From Tepidiforma bonchosmolovskayae (GTDB lineage Bacteria; Chloroflexota; Dehalococcoidia; Tepidiformales; Tepidiformaceae), in assembly GCF_008838325.1 (NCBI RefSeq), contig NZ_CP042829.1, forward strand, positions 1,860,001 through 1,924,000: 64,000 nucleotides of DNA, in the 5' to 3' direction. Each line of letters begins with the position of its first letter. The first letter of the stretch is position 1. Under the pieces are notes generated by a model. It did not search any database. It was given only the letters and a program-made list of their open reading frames with translations, and was not told the origin of the DNA. Both the position numbers and the translations under genes were made by a program. Of this stretch, positions 41,401 to 56,400 are shown piece after piece.

Positions 41401-44400
41401 CAGCGTCAGCGGCCAGGCCACCACCCGCGAGTTCTGCACGTCCTCCACCGTAATCGGCCCGCCGCCCGGGTTCGTCTCCTTCGAGAACATGATCGCCCGC
41501 GGGTTCAGCAGGGCCCACTGCCGCGTTACCACCGCAATGTGCGCGAAGTCCTCGGGCGTCGAACCGAACCGGTAGTTGTGCCGGGTCATCGCATGCGCGT
41601 AGTTCGAGGGCGCGCCTGCCACACCGTAAATCGCCTGGAACTGCTGCCCCGGGTCCCACGGGTCCGGCGCGCCCCGCGGCCGCCCGGTCCCCCGGCCGCC
41701 GGTCGCCCGCGCCGACCACCCGTTCTCGCCGTGGCTGATGAGCGCCACGTCGATAATCCCCGCATGGATCGCCGCCAGCGCATGGTGCACGTGCATCTCG
41801 AACGAGCACCCGCCCACCGATGTCGTATCGATGTACTTCGGATGGAGACCGAGGTGCTCCGCCAGCTGCGACGACCAGCCGGCGCTGAACACGCCGTCAA
41901 TCCGCGAAATCGGGATGCCCGTCTGCTCGCTGACGTTCTTGATCGCCTCGATGTGCAGCTGCATCGCCGTCTTGGGCGTTGCGGGGTAGCCGATCTCGTT
42001 CGCCTCTGCCGCCCCGATGATGGCGGCCGCTCGGGAAAGCTCTCCGGGCATCCTTACTCCTCCACCACGCGCCAGAACGGGATGCTCACCTCGTCGCTGG
42101 CCTGTTCGAATTCCACGCGCACCTTCGCGCCGATCCGGATGGTCTCCGGCTTCGCCGGGTCGACCCCGCGCAGGACGGTGAACATCCGGTCCCCCTCGTG
42201 GAGGTCGATGTAGGCCGTCACGAACGGCACCTCATCCGCCCAGCCGCCGAAGGCCCGGTGCTGGACCGCGAACGTGTGGATGCGCCCCTCGCCCTTCGCC
42301 TCGATCCACTCCAGCTCCCGCGAGTGGCAGAACGGGCAGAGCAGCCTCGGGTACCAGTGCACCCGGTTGCAGGTCGTGCAGCGGGGCAGCATCAGCTTCC
42401 CCGCTTTCGCCCCCTCCCAGAACACGCGGTTCACGGGGTCGGGCTCGGGTATCGGCTTCGTATAGGCCATCGGTCGAGCGAACCTCTCCTTCGTTTCCGG
42501 GCGCGGCACAGCCCGCGCCCGCAGCAGTGCAGCGCCGAACCTACGGAGCCGCCTCCGCCCGGTCAACTATCCGGACGGCCAGCAAGGACTCCTCCGCCCA
42601 ATCCGCTACAGTACGTCCCGAACATCCCACCCGGAGCTCCCGCCCATGCCGCGCCTTCGCCAGGTGCCCCGCGCCGAAGCCTCGCCCGAAGCCCTCAAAG
42701 CCTATGACCGCCTCTTCGGCGACCGCGACCCCGTAGTCGAGCCCGGCACCGCCACCGGCACCCCCGGCAACTGGTGGACCGTCTTCGCCCTCGTCCCCGA
42801 TGTCCTCGTCCATGCCCAGGACGGATTCGCCCTCCTCAACAGCCGCCGCCGCACGCTGACGCCCTACCAGCGCGAACTCGCGCTCGTCCGCACCGGCTTC
42901 GCCGCCGGCAGCCAGTTCGTCTTCTCCCAGCACTGCAAGGCCGCCCGCGCCGCCGGCGTGCCCGAAGAAAAAATCGCCGCCATCCCCGCCTGGGGCGTCA
43001 GCCCCGTCTTCGACGCCGCCGACCGCGCCATTCTTGCCTACACCGACGACCTCGTCCTCCAGGACGGCCGCGTCCAGGACGCGACCTTCGCCGCCCTCCG
43101 CGAAGTCCTGTCTGATGAAGCAATCCTCGAGCTGACGTACGCGGTCGCCACGTACCGGATGCACGCGACCATCTGCCGCGCCCTCCGCCTCGAGTACGAC
43201 GACGTCGACGAGCGCATCGTCGAGGTCCCGGCCCCCGGCCAGGGCGGCGCCGCCTTCGATGTCATGGGCCAGATCCAGCGCTGACGCCTACTCGGCTGCC
43301 CCGCCCGCCGCGATGTGCGCCTGCCAGTAGTGGTTGCACTTCGCGACCACCGTAATGACGCTCTTCACCTCGTTCTTCAGCCGGAACGAGGGATGCGCCG
43401 GCACCAGCAGCCGCTCCTCGTCGCACTTCGCATCCACGTTCTCGAGGATGATCGAAGCCGCCATCCAGGCCGCCATCTTCTTCGAATGGCAGGTCACCGC
43501 CAGCCAGCCCGGCTCCGCAGCGGGCTCCGAGTACAGCCCCGTCGTCTCGTAAATCCCCCGCCGGATCTCCGCGATGGCATCGAACTCCGGGTTCGCCGGC
43601 ACCTCCAGCGGGTTCTCGACCGCGTGCAGCGCATCCGCCTCGCCCCGGTGCGGCGGCCCGCCGTAGAGCGCGAGTTCACAGAACCCCTGCCACATCGCGC
43701 CCCAGTCCGGCCGGCCGTCTTCCCGGTACACGAACGGCGCCGAGCTCATGCTCGCCGCCTTCGAGGTCGGCGGTGCAACGAACCGGATATCCCACCCTCC
43801 GGCGTCCCCGGAAAGCCGGTCCAGCGTCGACTCCAGCGTCCGCGACCCGCTCGCCGCCAGCGCGACCGGCGCCCCGGTGAACCCCGAAAACGACCGGCAC
43901 AGCTCCTCGACGTCGACCACCAGGTCCGCCGGGAATCCTTCATGCACCAGCACCGCGAGCGTCGGCCGCCCGGCCGCGCTCACCACGTCGTTCTCTGCTG
44001 TCGGTACGGAACCTTCCTCCTGCATGGCCCCTATTCTGCAAGAGGTAGCAGGTGCAGTAAATTGCAGCTATCCAGTCCGGAGGCACCCATGCCCCTCTAC
44101 GACTACCACTGCGAAAGCTGCGGCCTCGACTTCGAGGTCTCCCGCAGCATCAAGGAGGCCGATATCCCCGCCGATTGCCCGATGTGCAACGTCCCGGCGA
44201 AGCGCGTCTTCACCCCGCCGATGATGACCTTCACCCGCGGGGCGGCCTGTGAATCCCTCGCCAACCCCGCGCCGCCCTCCGGCGGGGCCCGCTGGTCTCA
44301 CCACGGCCACAGCCACGGACCCGGCACCCGGCCGCACTCCCACTGAACCTGCCCCGGCGCGGTAGACTCCGCCCGTGGACCCCGACCTCCGCCGCCGCCT

Positions 44401-47400
44401 GGAAGCTGTCGTTGGGCCCGCCCACGTCATCGACGACCCTGATACCCGCGCCTCCTACGAAACCGACTGGACTCGCCGCTTCTCCGGGACGGCCGCCTTC
44501 GTCGTCCGGCCCGCCTCCGCCGGGGAGGTCGCCGGCGTCCTCCGAATCTGCCGAACCGCCGGCATCGCCGTGGTGCCGCAGGGCGGCAACACCGGACTCG
44601 TCGGCGGCAGCGTCCCGCGCGCCGGCGAAGCGGTCCTCAGCCTCCGCCGCCTCGACGCCATCGAGGACTTCGACGAGGTCGCCGGCGAAGTCACCGTCGG
44701 CGCTGGCGTCACCCTCGAACGCCTCCAGCAGCACGTCCGCGCGGCCGGCTGGGACGTCGGCGTCGACCTCGCCTCCCGGGCCAGCGCCACCATCGGTGGC
44801 ATGGTCGCCACCAACGCCGGCGGCGTCCGCGTCATCCGCTTCGGCCCAATGCGCCACCAGCTCATCGGCATCGAAGCCGTCCTCGCCGATGGTGCCATCC
44901 TCCGCCGCCTGCCCGGCCTGCTGAAGGACAACACCGGCTACGACCTCCCCGGCCTCCTCGCGGGCAGCGAAGGCACCCTCGCCGTCATCACCCGCGTCCG
45001 CCTCCGGCTCGTCCCGCTCCGGCCCGCCCGCGCCGTGGCCCTCCTCGGCCTCCCCGCGCTCGATGCCGCCCTCCGGGTCGTCCGCGCCGTCCGCCGGGCG
45101 GCCGCAAACCTCGAAGCCGCGGAGGTGTTTTTCCCCGAGGGCCTCGACCTCGTCCTCCGCCACGCACGCCTCGCCCCGCCCTTCCCGCGGCCCCACCCCT
45201 GCTACCTCCTCCTCGAATGCGCCGGGCCCGCCGACCCCGCTCCCGCGCTCGCCGCCGCGCTTGAACCCCTCGCCGACCCCGCGGCAACCCTGCTCGCCGT
45301 CGACCGCGCCGACCGCGACCGCCTCTGGGCCTACCGCGAACGCCACACCGAGGCGATCTCCGCTGAGGGCATCCCCCACAAGCTCGACGTCACTCTCCCC
45401 GCCGACCGACTCGCCGAATTCGAGTCCGCCGTGCGCGCCCGCCTTGCCGCGCTCCGCCCGGCTGCCCGCCCCATCCTCTTCGGCCACGCCGGCGACGGCA
45501 ACCTCCACGTCAACATCCTCGGACTCGACACGGACGACGACGCCGCGGACGGCGCTGTCCTCGAACTCGTCGCCTCGCTGGGCGGCTCCATCAGCGCCGA
45601 ACACGGCATCGGCATCGCCAAGAAGCCATGGCTCAGCCTCACCCGCTCCCCTGCCGATATTTCCGCCATGCTGGCCATCAAACGGGCGTTCGACCCCGGC
45701 GCGATCCTCAACCCCGGCGTCATCTTCGACCCCGAACCCGTCGCCGTGCCGCCGCCCGCGCCGGACCTGCCCTGAGGAGTGGTGGCGCCGTGCCGTACCA
45801 GATGTTCGACCACGGCCCCTTCGTCGAGTTCCGCCTCCTCGGCGTCGTGCGCGGCGTCGACCTTCCTGGCGACGACTGGTACCGCCGCATCGTGCAGTCC
45901 GGGCGCCTCCTGCTCGACGCTTCGGACGTGGAGCACGTCGCCGCCGATCTCCTGTGGCTCGCCGGCTTTGCCCGCTCCGTCCAGTCCCGCGGGCCGTTCG
46001 TCACCGCCGTCGTCGCGCCCTCGCCCCTCGTCTTCGGCACCTTCCGCCAGGCGCTGGCCTACCGCGGTGAACTCCCGCATCCCGCCCCGGTCGAGTTCTT
46101 CACGCGCCGCGAGCCCGCCATCGCCTGGCTCCTCGAGCAGGTGCCCCCAAAGGGCGGCTAAGGCCCCCGCCCGAGCACCTCGGCCGCGCGGCTGCGCGCC
46201 TCCTGCATCGCCGCCGCCAGGTCGGCGACGGCGCGCTCCTCCCGCGGCTCCGTGAACACGAACACCACCGATGCCACCCGCCGCCCTGTCGCCTCCTCCG
46301 CGGCTGCCGCATACGCCCCGCCCTGCAGCCGGTAGACCGGCATCACCCGGTGGATCTCCTCGGCGCCCCGCAGTCCATCGGTCTTGTAATCGACGATCAC
46401 CAGCCCGTCCGGCCCCTCGTACAGCAGGTCGATGAACCCCTCCACAACAGCCCCATCCAGGTCGGCGCCGACGTACACCTCGCGCCAGTACCTTCCGCTG
46501 GCGACCGCCGCCTGCACCGCCCGCGACGCGAGGGCGTGCCGCGCCAGCCGCGCCACCTCCTCCCACCGGTCGCCGATCCCCTCGGCCTCTGCCTGTGCCC
46601 GCGCGGCCTCCTCCAGCCCGTTCCCCGTCGCGAGGTCGATGCCCTGCAGCACCGCATGGACCGCCCGCCCGAGCGATGTGCCGGCCCGGCCCTTCCGCCA
46701 CGGCTCCTCGGGTCCCGCCAGCTCGTCGGCCGGCTCTTCCGGTACATCCGCCAGCCCCTCGTGCGCGATGGTCGTCGCCGCCACCACCGGCGCCCGCCCC
46801 GCCTTCGCCGCCAGCGCCGCCCGGGCTGCCATCCAGGCGGCCCGCTCCGGCACCGGCGGGGCGCCCAACGAAACACCATCTGCCGTCGGCGCTGCCGGCA
46901 GCGTGCCGGCGCTCGCTTCGAAACGCTCCCACGTCTCCGGCGACGCCCCCTCGAGCGCGCGCTCCACCCGCGCCGCCATCGACTTCCCGGTGCGCTCCGC
47001 TGCGCGATACAGCGAAACGGCGAGCGCGTGCTCCGCCCGCGTCGCAGCCACGTAGAACAGCCGCGCCTGCTCCGCGGCTTCCTGCGCATCTTCTTCGGCC
47101 TCGACCGCCGCAAACCGCGCTGTCGCGAACATCCGCTCCCGGCTCCCGCACCGCACCTCCGGCGGCAGCCCCCTCCCCTCCGGCGGCCACCAGACCCGCG
47201 CATCGTCGTTGCTCCTGCCTTCGGTCCCCAGCCCCATCACGAACACCACCGGGAACTCCAGTCCCTTCGCCGCGTGGATGGTCATCACCCGCACGGCATC
47301 GTCGTCCGGCTCGGGCGCGATCGCCTCGTTCACCCGCACGCCCTCCTCCCGCTGTTGGTCCAGCCACGCGATAAACTGCCGCAACGTCGCCACCGAGCCG

Positions 47401-50400
47401 CGCACCGTCAATGCCCGCGCCTGCTCCGCGATGATCCGGTACCGGCGCCATGCCTCCCGCGGGCGGAGGTCGCCGAGCGCCGCCAGCAGCAGGTGGCACT
47501 CCCCCAGCAGCTGTTCGATAAGCCCCGCCGGCGTCATGGTCCACCGCTCCCGGTGCCACGCCGCCAGCCGGGCCAGCGCCGCCCGCACCCGCTCCGGGCT
47601 GCCGTCCGGGACCGCCGCCTCGTAGTTCCATTTCCCGCCGGCCGCGGCGTGCTCCGCGAGCTCCGCATCCGTGCAGGCGAACAGCGGCGACCGCAGCGCC
47701 GCCACCAGCGCCACCTGGTCCGTCGGGTCGTCGATCGCTGTCAGAACGTTCGCCAGGTCGCGTACCTCCTCCGCTGCGTACATCAGCGACTGGCTCTCGA
47801 TCCGGAACGGGACGCCCCGGTCCGCCAGCGCCCGCTCCAGCGCCGGCAGCCCCGTCCGCCGCGGCAGCAGGATGCAGATGTCCTCGAACCGCGTCCCGCC
47901 CTCGCGCCCGGCCCAGTTCTCGGCCCGCGCCCGCAGCACGCCCAGCGCAACATCGGCAGCCTCCCGCTCCCGTACCTCCTCCGCCTTCGCCCCATCCACT
48001 GGCCCGCCCAGGACCCGCACCGGCTCGCCCTCCGGCGCGTCCGGCCGCGCCTCAAGCGGCGTCCAGGTCGCCTGCCCATCGCCACTGTCGCCGAACAGCA
48101 GCCCGCACACGCCGTTCACCCACTCGACGATCCGCCGCGCCGAGCGGAAGTTCGTCGTCAGGTGCGCCGCCTCCGACCCGAACGCCCCCTTCGCCGCAAG
48201 GAAGATGCGGATGTCTGCCCGCCGGAACCGGTAGATCGATTGCTTCGGGTCGCCCACGAAAAAGAGCCGGCCCTGCTCCACCTCCGTCTCCTGCCACGCG
48301 GCCAGCGTCGTTGGCTCGCCCGCGATGAGCGCCGCCAGCTCCACCTGGAGCGGGTCCGTGTCCTGGAACTCGTCGATTAGCAGGAACGGATACCGCTCGT
48401 GCACCGCCCGCCGGGCTGCAGGGTCGGTCCGCAGCAGGTCGACCGCCAGCACCAGCAGGTCATGGAAGGTCAGACGGCCGCTCCGCCGCCGCTCCTCCGC
48501 GTACGCCAGCGCGAACGCCTGCACCGCCGGCAGCAGGTTCCCCAGCGCCCAAGCCCGGACCTGCCTCACCCAGGCCTCGTACTCCTCCTTCACCGGGCCC
48601 AGCGGCTTTCCCCTGCCGAGGGTCCCGTTAATCGATGGCCCCCGCGCAACCAGCGTCACCAGCTCGACCAGTCGCCGCGCCCGCTCCTCGCCGTCGCGAG
48701 AGGTCCTGAACGCCCGGTAGGCGTCCTCCAGCCGATCGGCGAACTCAGTCACCACCGCGAAGTGCCGAGCGAACGCGTCCGTTTGCCCCTCCGGGTCCAC
48801 CTCATCCAGCAGCGCGCGCAGGGGCGGCTCCCATTCCGGCTCCGCGGGACGCTCGAACGTTACCTCCCGCAGCCGGTCCCAGTCTGCCGCGAACTTCCGC
48901 GCCAGCGTCCGCAGGTGCCGCGGCTGCAGCCCGAGCGCGTAGCCGACCGTCACCGCCTGCGCCGTCCCGTCCCCCCGCTCAATCTCGTCGAGGAAACGGC
49001 GCACCTGCTCCCGCGTCTCCAGCTCCTCCTCCGTCTCGTCGAGCACGTCGAACTCCGGCGGCAGCCCGGCCTGGACCGGGTGCGCCGCCAGCAGCTTCCG
49101 CGCAAACGCATGGATCGTCTGGAACGCCGCGCCGTCGATCCCCGCCGCCGCCTCCCGGCAGCGCGCTCGCGCCGCCTCCGTCAGCTGCGCATACTCGCCG
49201 TCCCCGGCCGCCGCCCGCTCCAGCTGCTGGCGCACCCGGTCCGTCAGTTCGGCGGCGGCCTTCTCGGTGAACGTAATCGCGGCAATCTGGTCGATCCGCG
49301 CCCCGTCGGCAACGAGCGCAACGATCCGCCCTACCAGCGCCGTCGTCTTCCCCGTGCCGGCGCCCGCCTCCACGAACATCGTCCTCTGCGTCTCGCGGAG
49401 AATCCGCTCCCTCGCCTCCCGGTCCTTCAGTGTCATTCGGCATCCTCCCCGGCGTCCGGCTGGCCCTCCCGGAGCACCACAGCGACGAAACGCTCCAGCC
49501 GCGGGTCCTGTTTCCACCGCTCCCACAGCCGCTCGCGGTCGCTCCCCGGGCACACCCGGTCGAATGGGCAGAAGCCGCAGTTGCGCCACCGGTCGAAGCT
49601 GGGCGGGCCCGAAACCGCCGGGTACAGCCCCTGCTCCCGCAGCGCGAGGGCCTCACCGACCACCCGCCGGAACTCCTCCTCCGTATCGGCATCGAGTGTC
49701 ACCTCGCGCCGCTCGAACTTCCCCTCCTCCGAGATGAACCAGTACAGCGCCCGCGTCGGGACACTCCCGCCCTGCCCTGCCGCCAGCGCGTAAATCGGCA
49801 GCTGCAGCAGCCACCCCCCATCTTTCTTCGCCAGCCGGCTGCCATCCGCGCCCCTGAAGCTGTCCGCCCTGCCCGTCTTGTAGTCGATGACCACCAGGCC
49901 CCCATCCGCCCGGACGTCGACCCGGTCAGCCTTCCCCCGGAACGCAATCCGCCGGCCCGGCCCAACCTCGAACTCGACCGTCCTCCCGCTCCTGCCCCCG
50001 AACGCCAGCTCGGCATCCCGGATCGCGGTGCCCTCCTGCGCCCGCCACGTCCCGTCCTCCTCGAGGAAGCGCACGAGGTCCTGCCGGACGCGCTCCTTCG
50101 TCGCCGCCCAGCTTGCCGGGCGCCCGGTCACCCCGCGCCGCTCGTACTCCGCAAACGCCCGGTCCGCCAGCTCGAACAGCAGCGCACGCTCCTCCTCCGT
50201 CCACGCGTCCCGGATGGTCTCTTCCCCGCGCAGCTGCTTCACCTCCAGCACGAACCGTTCCAGCACCTCGTGAACCAGCGACCCCCGCGTCGAAGGCTCA
50301 ATCGTGTCCAGCTCCTCCGGCCGCTCCGCCTCCCTGACCCGCAGTTCGTGGCCGAGGAAAAACCGGAACGGGCAGCTCGTCAGCGCCTCCAGCGCGCTCG

Positions 50401-53400
50401 CCGAGAACTCGATCCCCGCCTCCAGCCCCCTCCCGATCGCCTCCCCCGTCCACGGACCAATCCGCGGCGACCCGCCCGCCGCCGACATGCGCGAACGCTC
50501 CGCCCGCGCCGTGATGCCGTCCTGCACGCCCAGGTCGACCAGCAGCCGATGCCGCCACGGCTCCCCCGTCGCCCGCGACACCTCCGCGAGGTCCCGCTCG
50601 TGAACGTCCGCGAACCTGTCGCCCGCCTTCACCCACGCCGTGAACGAGTCCACCACCGTCAGCCAGTCCGGCCGCGCCGCCGGCTCCCGCACCCACCGCT
50701 CGAGGTCGCGCCCGTACACCGGCCCGCCGTTGAGCACGCCCGCCGCTTCGAGGAACCACCGCGACGGCTGCGCCGGCCGCTGGTCCCGCAGCGAGACCCG
50801 CGGTGCCGTCACCACGCAATTTTCCGCACTCGCAGCGACGGCCAGGTACGCCCGCCGGACCTCCACCAGCCGCTCCGCCGCCGAAGGGACCGCGCCGTCC
50901 AGCTCCCGCCGCAGCCGCTCCGGCAGCAGCGGGTCGTCGGAGGGCTGCGGCGGGAAGACCCGCTCCGCCATCCCGAGCACGAACACGTGGTTGAAGGCCA
51001 TGCCGGCCGCCTCGTCGACCGTCCCCGTGTACACCCCCTCGCCCAGCTTGCCGTGCCGGCCTGCCGGCGCATCGAGCGCCTCTCGGAGCGTCGCTTCGAA
51101 GACCGCCAGCCCGACCCGGCTGGTCGCGTCGCCGGCTGTCGCCCCGGAGAGCCCTTCGAGCACCCGGACCACCTCGTCGTAGGCCGCCAGCTCCGCCTCG
51201 GCCAGTCCCCCGCCGTCGCCCTCGCTGAAGCGCGCCAGCCACGACCGCGGGAGCCACTCCGCGAGCGCTGCAGCCGCTGTGCGGGCCCACTCCGCCACCG
51301 CCCGCTCCGCGCGGCCGTCGAACCTGCGGGCTGCGCCGGCAACGAACTCGGCCATCCGCCCTGCTTCCGCTGCACCCTCGTCCCGCCACGCCTCGAGCCC
51401 CGGCGAATCGGCAGCGCGCGCCCCCCGTTCGGCCCGCACAACCTCCCTGGCCCGCTGCCACTGGTCGAGCCCCCGGACCACACCCGCCTCCCGCGAGAGC
51501 AGGTCCCACGCGTGCCCCGGCACCTCCTCGCCCTGCACCACCAGCGGCGCCGAGGTCAGCCAGTCCGCGACCGCATCCCGCCGCCACTCGCTCCGCGCCG
51601 CCCGCAGTGCCCCGAGCACCGTCCGCCCTGCCAGCGACTCCCCGAGCGTCCGCAGCCCGGGGCCGTTGTGCGGCGTGCCGCTCGCCTCCAGCCGGTCGTG
51701 CACGAGGCCCGCGTACTGTTCCGCATTCCCGTACAGGATCGCCATCCGGTGCAGCGGCACCCCGGCCTCGGCCAGCCGCCAAACCTCGCGGGTCGCAAAC
51801 CGGACCTCCTCCTCGGGGTCAGGCAGGCTCGCGAGCCGGCCCGGCAGCCGCAGCGCCGGCTGCCCTGCCGGGAGGCCGGCCCCGAGCAGCCGGCACCACG
51901 CCTCTGCCTGCCCGTCGACCTCGCGGTCGCCCGTCAGCCCAAGGATGACCGTCGCCCCGGCCGCCCCCGCGAGCTCCGCCGCTGCCCGCGTCATCCGGTC
52001 CGGCAGGTAGAAGATGACCGTCCCGGCCTCCCGCACCGCCGGGTCGCCCTCCCGGAACGCCGCCGCAGCCTCGACCACCAGGTCGTGGTCGTCGTACAGG
52101 TCCGGCGTCGCCCGCCGCGCCGCGAGCACCACCTGCACCGCCTCCGCGACCAGCGGCTCCGGGTGCGCCGCAAGCCGGTCCACCACCTCCGCCGAGGCAC
52201 CCTTCAGGTCCGAAGCAAGCGCGGCCAGCCGCCGCAGCGTCGCCGGGTGATGCGCCAGCTCCCCGAGCCGGCCCCCGGACGCCGCAGCCGCAGCACGGAG
52301 GTGCTCCAGCCAGAGCCAGCGCGTCCGCGGCCGCATCCCCCGGGCCTGCAGCCGCGGCGCTGCCGCCAGCTCCGCCAGCCGCTCCGCCACCAGGAACCGC
52401 ACGTTCGCCAGCGGCCGCTCGCGCGCCAGCCAGCGCCGCACGTCCAGCCCCACCAGGTTCGAGGGCACCACCACGGTCACCGGAGCAAGCGGGTCGCCGC
52501 CCCGCCCCTGTGCGATCACCCGCGCGAGCACCACCCGCGCCTTGCCGTACTCCGTCCCGATGACCTGCACCGCTGACATCGCGCCCTCCAGCCTGGATGC
52601 CCGGCCATGCTACCGCCCCCGCGCGACAGATCCTGTCGCCTGCGGGCCGCTCAGCCCCCAAGCATCCGCAGGGCGTACTCCATGTTCGACTGCATCGAAG
52701 GGGCGATCTCCTCCCAGTGCGGGTCGTGCCGCTTGCCGCGGCGGTGCAGCATCAGGTTGAACCCCGTGATGATGCCGAACTTGTACGCCGCCAGCGCCTT
52801 GAACCAGCGGATGTCGCCCGGCCGCCCGCCCATCGCCTCCCAGTACCACGCCTCCAGCTCGTCGGCGTGCGGCATCCTGCTTGCCCGGTCGTGCGCCCAC
52901 GCCGAGGGGTCGCTGAACACGCACACCCAGCCGAGGTCGTTCAGCGTTGGGCCGACCCCGCACAGCTCCCAGTCGATGACCGCCAGCAGCTCCCCCTCCG
53001 GCGAATACAGCAGATTCGACCACTGGAAATCGCCGTGGTACAGCCCGATCGGCGCCTCGTGCGGGATGTTCCGCAGCAGCAGCTCCTTCACCCGCGGCTG
53101 CAGCGCCAAAAGCTCCGGCTCGGCCGCCCGCTCGTAAAACCGGTCCCAGCGTGTCACGTCGAACTCGTATCCCCAGAACTCCCCGAGGTAGCCGAGCCGC
53201 TCGCGCGGAACCCGGTGAATCCCCGCCAGCGCCGTCATCGCCTGCCGCGCCATCTCCCGCAGCTGCGCATCGCTGAACCGCTCCGGGTAGTCGTCCTTCA
53301 GCGTGTCGCCCGGGAGCCGCGGCTGCACGAAGTACGGCAGCCCGAACCAGTCTGGCTCGGTCCCCGCCCAGAGGATCGGCGCATGCGGCACGCCCGTCCC

Positions 53401-56400
53401 CTCCAGCGCCCGCACGGCTGTCACCTGCCGCATCAGGTCGGCCGTCCCCTCCAGCTTCACCCCCGGCGGCGGAAGCCGGAGAAAGTACTCCCGCCGCTCC
53501 CCGCTCGACATCACAGCGTCGAAAAAATACGAGAACCCCGCGTGCCCGGGTCCCTTCCGCACGTTCTCGACCCGCGCGCCCGGGTCACCCAGCTTCTCGC
53601 GCACGAACGGCACCAGCCGCGCCTGCAGTTCATCGAGCTCCATCGTCCCTGTCCCCAGCCTGGTTCGGTCGCCGGCAGCCGGCGTCGGAAGCATGGCGAT
53701 TTCCCGCCCGGCGCGCAACGAAACGCCGGGGCCTGCACCGCAGACCCCGGCGCCGCGATGCTGCGTTCCGCGTTACTGCAGGCCGAAGTCCCAGCCGTTG
53801 CCGGCCTTGAAGCTCTGCAGGATCCGCCGCGCGACCACCATCCGGTGCACCTCATCCGGACCGTCGTAAATCCGCGCCGCCCGGGCGTTCCGGTACATCG
53901 ACTCGAGCGGCGTATCGCCCGAGACGCCCAGCGCCCCGTGCACCTGGATCGCCCGGTCGATCACGTTGTGCAGGATCTGCGCCCCGAAGAACTTGATCGC
54001 CGAGATCTCCACCCGGGCCTCGTCGCCCTGGTCGATCTTCTTCGCTGCTGAAAGGGTCAGCGCCCGCGCCGCCTGGATCTCCACATAGCTGTCCGCGATC
54101 CAGTTCTGCACGGTTTGCTTCTCCGAAAGCGTCGAGCCGAACACCTCGCGCTTCAGCGAGTACTCGCACATCAGCTCGAACGCCCGCTGCATCTGCCCCA
54201 GCCAGCGCATGCAGTGGTGGATGCGCCCCGGCCCGAGCCGCTTCTGCGCAATCCGGAATCCGCTCCCCGGCTCGCCCAGCGTGTTCGTAATCGGCACCCG
54301 CACGTTCGTGTACCGGATTTCGCAGTGCGAACCCTCCGTCTCGCCCATCACCGGCACCGGCCGCACGATCTCGAATCCCGGCGTGTCCGTCGGCACCACA
54401 ATCTGCGTAAACCGCCGGTGCGGCGGCTGGTCCAGCTCCGTCGCGCACATCACAATCGCGAACGTGGCGCCCTCGGCCTGGCTCGTGAACCACTTGTGGC
54501 CATTGATCACCCACTCGTCGCCGTCGCGCACCGCCGTCGTCCGCAGCCCCGTCGGGTCCGCCCCCGAAACTTCCGGCTCCGTCATCGAGTAGCACGACCA
54601 GATCTCGCCGGCCACGAGCGGCCTCATGTACTTCTCCTGCAGCTCCTTCGAACCGAACTGCCAGAGAATCTCCGCGTTCCCCGAATCCGGCGCCTGCGAA
54701 CCGAACGCAATCGGCGCGTACGGGCTCCGCCCCAGGATCTCGTTCATGTACACGTACGGCATGAACCCGATGCCCATGCCGCCCGCCGCCGCCGGCAGAT
54801 GGGGCGCCCACATGCCGAGCGACTTCGTGATCGCCTGCAGCTCTTTCATCTTCTCGCGGCCGGCCGCCGATTGCCGCGGGTGGTTCGCGTGGAAGAACGG
54901 CTCGTTCGGATAGATGTGCTCCGCCATGAAGGCCTTCACCTTCTCGCGGAGCTCCATGATTTCGGCGTCGGTCAGAACCCGGTCGCCGGCGTGCGGGTGC
55001 TCGGCTGTCGTCATATCGAACCCATCCTCAGGTCGCGGTATTGCCCCCGAACTCTACCGCGCTCCCGCCCGCTCCGCTACCGCCCGTGCACGTGGTGCTC
55101 CTCGCCTGCCGCGTGGTAGTGGTGCGCGTGGTGCATCCCGCGCCGCCGGTGCAGCCATGCCGCCACCAGCCCATGATTTGGCGCAAACACCAGCGAAACA
55201 AGGAACAGGCCGGTCGCCGTCAGCACAATCGTCGCACCCGCGGCCGTGCCGGCATGGTACGAAAGGTACAGCCCGCCCACCCCTGATACCGCCGCCAGCA
55301 GCACGCTCAACCAGATCATCCGCAGCAGCCGGTCCGTCAGCAGCCGCGCCGCGGCTGGCGGGGTCACCACCAGCGCCAGCACGAGGATGTTCCCCACCGT
55401 CTGCAGGCTCACCACAATCGTCGCCGCCACCAGCAGGAGCAGGAGCAGGTCGAGCGCAAACACCGGGTAGCCCAGCGTCCGCGCCATCACCGGGTCGAAG
55501 GCCGCCAGCGTCAGCTCCTTCATCAGCACCACCATCACGGCCGCCACCACGGCTGCAATCACCGCGGTCACCAGCACGTCCTGCGACGACACGCCGAGGA
55601 TGTTCCCGAAGAGCAGCGACCCGAGGTCGCGCCGGAAGCCGCCCTGCCGGCTCAGGATGACCACCCCGAGCGCGAAGAACGCCGCGAAAATCACGCCGAT
55701 CGCCGAGTCCTCGCTCACCCGCCGGCTCCGCGCCAGCACCCCGATGCCCAGCGCGGTCAGCGTCCCGAACCCGAACGCCCCGACGAGGATGCTCTGCCCC
55801 GCGAGGTAGCTCAGCACCACCCCAGGGAAGACCGCATGCGCCAGCGCGTCTCCAATAAACGCCAGCCCGCGCAGCACCACGAAACAGCCCACCAGCCCGC
55901 ACAGCGCCCCGATTATCAGTACCTCGAGCAGCGCCCGCTGCATAAACCCGTACTGGAGCGGCTCGGTCAGCCAGCTCATGGCAGCCGCTCGAACACGGGA
56001 ACCTGCTCGAATACCGCAACCTGCCCGCCGAACGCCGCCCGCAGGTGCTGCGGCGTAAACGTCTCCGGCGTTGGCCCGAATGCCACCATCCGCCGGTTCA
56101 GCAGCAGCACGTGCGTCGTTGTCGCGCGCACCTCGTCGAGGTCGTGTGTCGCGAACAGCACCGTCACCCCGCTCCGCGCAAACGCACGGATCTGCTCGTG
56201 GAACACCGCCCGGTTCTGCACATCGACCCCCGTGAACGGCTCATCCAGCAGCACCAGCTCCGGCTCCTGCACCATCGCCCGGGCGAGGAAAATCCGCTGC
56301 TGCTGCCCCCCCGAGAACTGGCTGATGTGCCGGTGTCCCAGCCCGCCCAGTCCGAGCGCTTCGAGCGCCGCTTCCGCCGCTGCCCGGTCCGCCCGGCCCG